From assembly GCA_041391125.1 (NCBI GenBank), contig JAWKON010000004.1, positions 62,001 to 126,000 on the forward strand: a stretch of 64,000 bases of DNA, given 5' to 3'. The DNA is from JACKBC01 sp041391125. GTDB lineage: Bacteria; Chloroflexota; Anaerolineae; Caldilineales; Caldilineaceae. Of the stretch, positions 63,325 to 64,000 are shown in pieces. The first letter of the stretch is position 1; every line of letters begins with the position of its first letter. Under the pieces are notes generated by a model that did no database searches, was not told the DNA's origin, and worked only from the letters and a program-made list of their open reading frames with translations. The position numbers and the translations under genes were made by a program.

Positions 63325-64000
63325 ATGGCGAAAATTACATTCATTGGCGCCGGCAGCACCGTCTTTGCCAAAAATCTCATGGGCGATATTCTCAGCTTCC
63401 CCGAGTTGCAGAACGTAACGCTCAGCCTGCACGATATTGACGAGGAGCGGCTACGCACCTCTGAAATTGTGGCGCACAACATTGCCAAAGTCACCGGCGC
63501 CCAGCCCACCATCGAAGCCACCACCGACCGCCGCGCCGCCCTGGATGGCGCCGACTACGCCATCTCTATGATTCAGGTGGCGGGCTACAAACCGGGGACA
63601 GTGGTCGATTTTGAAATCCCCAAAAAGTATGGCCTGCGCCAGACCATTGCCGACACGCTGGGCATCGGCGGCATTATGCGCGGCCTGCGCACCATCCCCG
63701 TGCTGCTGGACATGTGCCGCGACATGGAGGAGCTTTGCCCCGACGTCAATTTCCTCCAATACGTCAACCCCATGGCCATGAACTGCTGGGCCATCGGCTG
63801 CGCCACCAAAATCAAGACCGTGGGTCTGTGCCACAGCGTGCAGGGCACGGCCATGCAGCTTGCCCGCGACATCAACGTACCCATCGAGGATATTAATTAC
63901 GTCTGTGCCGGCATCAACCACATGGCCTTTTATTTGAGCTTCGAGCGGCGCAATGGCAAAGGTGCCGAAGACCTCTACCCGCTGATCCGCCAGGTGCTGA
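63325..64000 (+). CDS. Alpha-galactosidase / GH4 family glycosidase, 3' end outside window
   Basis: 225 residues are present and the frame is open at the window edge. GH4 enzymes use NAD and Mn2+ for a redox-assisted elimination. Visible features: NAD motif ITFIGAGSTVFAKNLMGDIL, LHDIDEERL, DYAISMIQVAGYKPG, DTLGIGGIMRGLRTIPVLLDMCRDMEELCPDVNFLQYVNPMAMN, the Mn2+ Cys in GLCHSVQG and the His in GINHMAFY. The MelA-like DTLGIGG and CHSVQG motifs favour alpha-galactosidase over phospho-glucosidase. ATG 63325 has AAAGGT upstream. Confidence 0.93.
   Translation, partial: MAKITFIGAGSTVFAKNLMGDILSFPELQNVTLSLHDIDEERLRTSEIVAHNIAKVTGAQPTIEATTDRRAALDGADYAISMIQVAGYKPGTVVDFEIPKKYGLRQTIADTLGIGGIMRGLRTIPVLLDMCRDMEELCPDVNFLQYVNPMAMNCWAIGCATKIKTVGLCHSVQGTAMQLARDINVPIEDINYVCAGINHMAFYLSFERRNGKGAEDLYPLIRQVL

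Overview
The window looks like chromosomal DNA of a Chloroflexota bacterium (Anaerolineae/Caldilineae side); this is an inference from gene content, as there is no rRNA or marker gene to anchor it. Pointers are the BTAD/SARP-type STAND regulators with C-terminal TPRs, a KorAB 2-oxoacid:ferredoxin oxidoreductase flanked by CBS proteins, Tat-type lipoprotein sugar-binding proteins, many glycosidases and Gfo/Idh/MocA oxidoreductases, and secreted proteins ending in a K-x-(F/Y)-L-P-(L/I) tail. GC is moderately high, and intergenic DNA is packed with short palindromic repeats of at least eight families. No tRNA, rRNA, CRISPR array, phage or recognisable transposase gene was seen.

Layout. 1-7.4 kb: methyltransferase tail, Tet-type MFS pump, a TPR protein, an antitoxin/toxin/carboxymuconolactone decarboxylase operon, sugar isomerase and 2-hydroxyacid dehydrogenase. 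7.8-11.3 kb: sugar ABC importer genes, a lipoprotein plus a single polypeptide carrying both permeases, no ATPase. 11.3-20.8 kb: small secreted protein, L-ATC hydrolase, acidic unknown, orphan permease, peptidase T, hybrid histidine kinase, S41 protease, truncated haemoglobin and BrnTA. 20.9-26.1 kb: Dus, MOSC protein, methyltransferase, D-aminoacylase and RraA-like protein. 26.1-30.7 kb: minus-strand CBS-korA-korB-CBS-PUA-like operon. 31.1-36.3 kb: GH106-type glycosidase, PNPOx-like protein, Gfo/Idh/MocA protein and a VapBC-like pair.

36.5-52.8 kb is the most unusual part. It holds a multidomain secreted trypsin-like protease, a tandem-repeat mannan-binding lectin of the Microcystis MVL family, two SARP/BTAD-STAND regulators (one decayed, one interrupted at domain borders by repeats), a membrane-anchored pentapeptide protein, two unrecognised genes, a tiny secreted Cys/Gly-rich peptide and a PIN-type toxin pair. 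Three arrays of about five direct repeats on an 11-bp pitch (consensus GCCACGAAWWC) lie before both regulators and the pentapeptide gene. They look like a shared operator for this locus.

52.9-64 kb: aldehyde dehydrogenase, an unknown membrane protein, Gfo/Idh/MocA protein, two GH29 fucosidases (one intact, one badly frameshifted), a flippase-like protein, a TVP38/DedA-type protein and the start of a GH4 alpha-galactosidase. With GH106 and the ABC importer this suggests use of host or matrix glycans (fucose, rhamnose, galactose).

A caution applies throughout: roughly twenty genes carry one to eight frameshifts although both halves are well conserved, while long genes such as korA, the fused permease, GH106 and the aldehyde dehydrogenase are clean. 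Long-read indel errors, real pseudogenisation or both may be responsible. Coordinates of broken genes are given for the inferred full-length gene.
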